This document shows positions 6,898-8,193 of a stretch of 8,193 bases of DNA, piece by piece. The notes under the pieces are model-generated. The model was not told the origin of the DNA. It was given only the letters and a program-made list of their open reading frames with translations, and did no database searches. The translations under genes and the position numbers were made by a program. Source of the stretch: Acetobacteraceae bacterium. Its GTDB lineage: Bacteria; Pseudomonadota; Alphaproteobacteria; Acetobacterales; Acetobacteraceae. How positions within the stretch are numbered: the stretch's first letter is position 1; each line of letters starts with the position of its first letter. The DNA is taken from the NCBI GenBank assembly GCA_003506895.1, contig DNXO01000169.1, forward strand, positions 3,479-11,671, read 5' to 3'.

Positions 6898-7098
6898 CTA
6901 AGTGCCGCGGCGGCTCACCACGGTCTGGTCAGATTTAATCGATGCGTCGCGAAGCAGAACTGATCCCGGCGCGGCTGGGCCGCCGGCTACCGCGGGACCT
7001 TCCGCCAAAGGTGCGGGCATGACTTTCGTCGCGAATAAACCGCCGACGAGGGCAAGGCCAAAGCTTGCGAGCCAGATTGTTCTGATCACGTCTCGCAC
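6898..7098 (-). CDS. Small unrecognised membrane or exported protein
   Basis: A 66-residue frame beginning with GTG (7096-7098). Residues 5-23 (IRTIWLASFGLALVGGLFA) form one hydrophobic segment that could be an anchor or an uncleaved signal. The remainder is alanine/glycine/proline-rich and then polar. The ribosome site is weak (AAGTGGG directly before the GTG), and a second in-frame GTG three codons later is an alternative start. The case for a real gene rests on the well-placed hydrophobic helix and on the 18 bp spacing to the next gene, which also begins with a membrane segment. No family is recognised. A chance open frame in GC-rich DNA cannot be ruled out. Confidence 0.5.
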   Translation of the reverse strand: MRDVIRTIWLASFGLALVGGLFATKVMPAPLAEGPAVAGGPAAPGSVLLRDASIKSDQTVVSRRGT

Positions 7099-7238
7099 CC
7101 CACTTCGAGCGTCTTGGGCTGCCGCGATTTCCCATCTTCACGACCGCGGTCTGCAGGCTCAATCAACCTTAATAGGGCGTTACTCACAAGATCCAATCGA
7201 TACCCACTCCTTAACGTCTGGATTTGTAGTTAACGATG

Positions 7239-7269
7239 AAGAGCCCGCCGGGCTGCCTTGCAGGCTCTT
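7239..7269 (-). terminator. Inverted repeat downstream of the RNA helicase gene
   Basis: AAGAGCC (7239-7245) and GGCTCTT (7263-7269) form a seven-pair stem around 17 bases. A competing small hairpin, AGCCC-GCC-GGGCT (7242-7254), overlaps its left arm. It begins about 23 bases after the helicase stop on the minus strand. A CTTCATCGTT stretch follows rather than a clean T run, so termination is plausible but not certain. Confidence 0.4.
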
Positions 7270-7292
7270 GCCGAGCGCGCCATTTACGAGCA

Positions 7293-8193
7293 TCAGCCGC
7301 GGCGATTCTTCTTTGTCTTTTTTCCGAATGCAGGTTTCGCAGGCGACGCGATGGCAAGCCGCGGTTGCCCGGCATAGGCAGGCTTGTCCTGGTGGCGTTT
7401 TTTCCTGGAACTCGCTTCGTCAACCCCCGACCCGCTTTTACCGTGAGGCTTGTGGTATTGCTTCGGCTCCCTCTCGTCACGAGATTTATGGTTTTGACGA
7501 GCACCGCGGTCTGGCTCGTTGCTTTCGCGCCGAGGCGTGTGGAACCGATTTTCCGCAGGAGCCTGGCCCTGAGGAATATCTGCCAAAGGCGTGATACGAA
7601 TGTTGTCTTCCTTGTCGGGGCGCCCGATTTTCAGGGCGAAGGCTGGCGCAACCCGTTCGGAAATTTCGAATTCGGTGGTGGTGTCCAGAATGCGGATGGC
7701 GCCGATATCATGTTTGTCGATGCCGCCACGACGGCAAATCATCGGCAAAAGCCAGCGCGCTTCCGCGTTTTTCTTTCGTCCAATGGCGGCCTTAAACCAC
7801 ACGCTGCCCTCGGCCATGCCATGGCGCGGCGATGATTTTCCCGTCTTCGATCGCGATCCCGCAACGCGATCGTCGCCGCGCGACGTTCGTTCGCCTTTTT
7901 CTCGACCGCGATCGCCACGCGATTGGCCGGCGCCCTGGCCGGGATCGAGGATATCTTCGGGCGCGGGGAGCCGCGCCCGATAGAGCCGCGCCAGCGCCGC
8001 GGCAATATCCTCGGGCGACCGTTGGGCGAGCAAGGCCTGCGCCAGGATCAGATCGTCGGCGGTCGTCTCCTCGGCGAAGACAGCATCCTGCAGCATGCGT
8101 TCCTGATCGAGCTTGCGAATTTCATCCGCTGTGGGAGCTGTATCCCAGGTCGCATCGATGCCTGCCAGAGACAGCAACAATTCCGCGCGCCGT
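7293..8193 (-). CDS. DEAD-box RNA helicase, C-terminal part (DbpA-type RNA-binding domain), 5' partial
   Basis: C-terminal 299 or so residues of an ATP-dependent RNA helicase of the DeaD/CsdA-DbpA kind, which remodels structured RNA, commonly in ribosome assembly, mRNA decay or cold adaptation. The frame enters from the right edge (RRAELLLSLAGID), so the DEAD motor domains lie outside the window. Counted from Leu at 8180, residues 1-78 are the helical post-motor region (TADEIRKLDQER, ETTADDLILAQALLA, ARLYRARLPAPEDI). A charged low-complexity linker follows (about 80-125), then the RRM-like DbpA domain at 127-199 (VWFKAAIGRKKNAEARWLLP, GIDKHDIGAIRI, FEISE). A disordered Lys/Arg-rich tail ends GKKTKKNRRG and probably adds nonspecific RNA binding. 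It ends in TGA at 7295-7293. The apparent in-window start at TTG 8180 is an artefact of the edge. Confidence 0.9.
   Translation of the reverse strand, partial: RRAELLLSLAGIDATWDTAPTADEIRKLDQERMLQDAVFAEETTADDLILAQALLAQRSPEDIAAALARLYRARLPAPEDILDPGQGAGQSRGDRGREKGERTSRGDDRVAGSRSKTGKSSPRHGMAEGSVWFKAAIGRKKNAEARWLLPMICRRGGIDKHDIGAIRILDTTTEFEISERVAPAFALKIGRPDKEDNIRITPLADIPQGQAPAENRFHTPRRESNEPDRGARQNHKSRDEREPKQYHKPHGKSGSGVDEASSRKKRHQDKPAYAGQPRLAIASPAKPAFGKKTKKNRRG

Noticed and set aside
7236..7983. Plus-strand frames of 199 and 130 residues in the helicase region
   Set aside because: The minus strand encodes a recognisable DbpA domain and basic tail; the plus frames are its shadows.
1..8193. CRISPR array or tandem repeat locus
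   Set aside because: No regularly spaced repeats of suitable length were seen on reading the window.

Overview
The window is GC-rich (roughly 60% or more by eye) and looks like chromosomal DNA of an alphaproteobacterium of the Bradyrhizobium / Hyphomicrobiales type. The reasons are the G/C-rich third codon positions, a winged-helix plus NB-ARC-like ATPase regulator of a kind common in that group, a DeaD/DbpA-type RNA helicase with a long basic tail, and a perfect FNR/FixK-type anaerobox in front of a truncated haemoglobin gene. The taxon is inferred from gene style; no marker gene is present.

Layout, left to right. (1) Positions 1-2760, plus strand: most of a large regulator, cut at its 5' end by the window edge, with a C-terminal half of a winged helix, a P-loop ATPase and a long helical region. 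(2) 2761-3302: a gene-poor gap of about 540 bp. Near its right end is an isolated tRNA-like anticodon arm (TCAGA-CTACGAA-TCTGA) that could be a tRNA fragment or old attachment site. (3) 3303-5137, plus strand: a two-gene operon in which a DUF4126 membrane protein and a flavin-dependent disulfide oxidoreductase (MerA/Lpd/RclA-like) overlap through GTGA. (4) 5138-5643: a second gap. It contains the last 55 codons and the terminal end of a decayed IS481-type insertion sequence on the minus strand, stopping just beside the next gene. (5) 5644-6057, minus strand: a group II truncated haemoglobin, with a perfect TTGAT-N4-ATCAA box centred about 63 bp upstream of its start. (6) 6349-7098, minus strand: two small unrecognised genes, each with one N-terminal membrane segment, only 18 bp apart and probably co-transcribed. 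(7) 7293-8193, minus strand: the C-terminal part of a DEAD-box RNA helicase with its DbpA-type RNA-binding domain. It runs off the right edge.

How the parts relate: the haemoglobin with its anaerobox and the flavoprotein/DUF4126 pair both suit redox or low-oxygen physiology, but they are on opposite strands and separated by IS debris, so no common system is shown. No CRISPR array, complete tRNA or rRNA was found. The least described items are the DUF4126-flavoprotein coupling and the pair of small membrane-protein genes.
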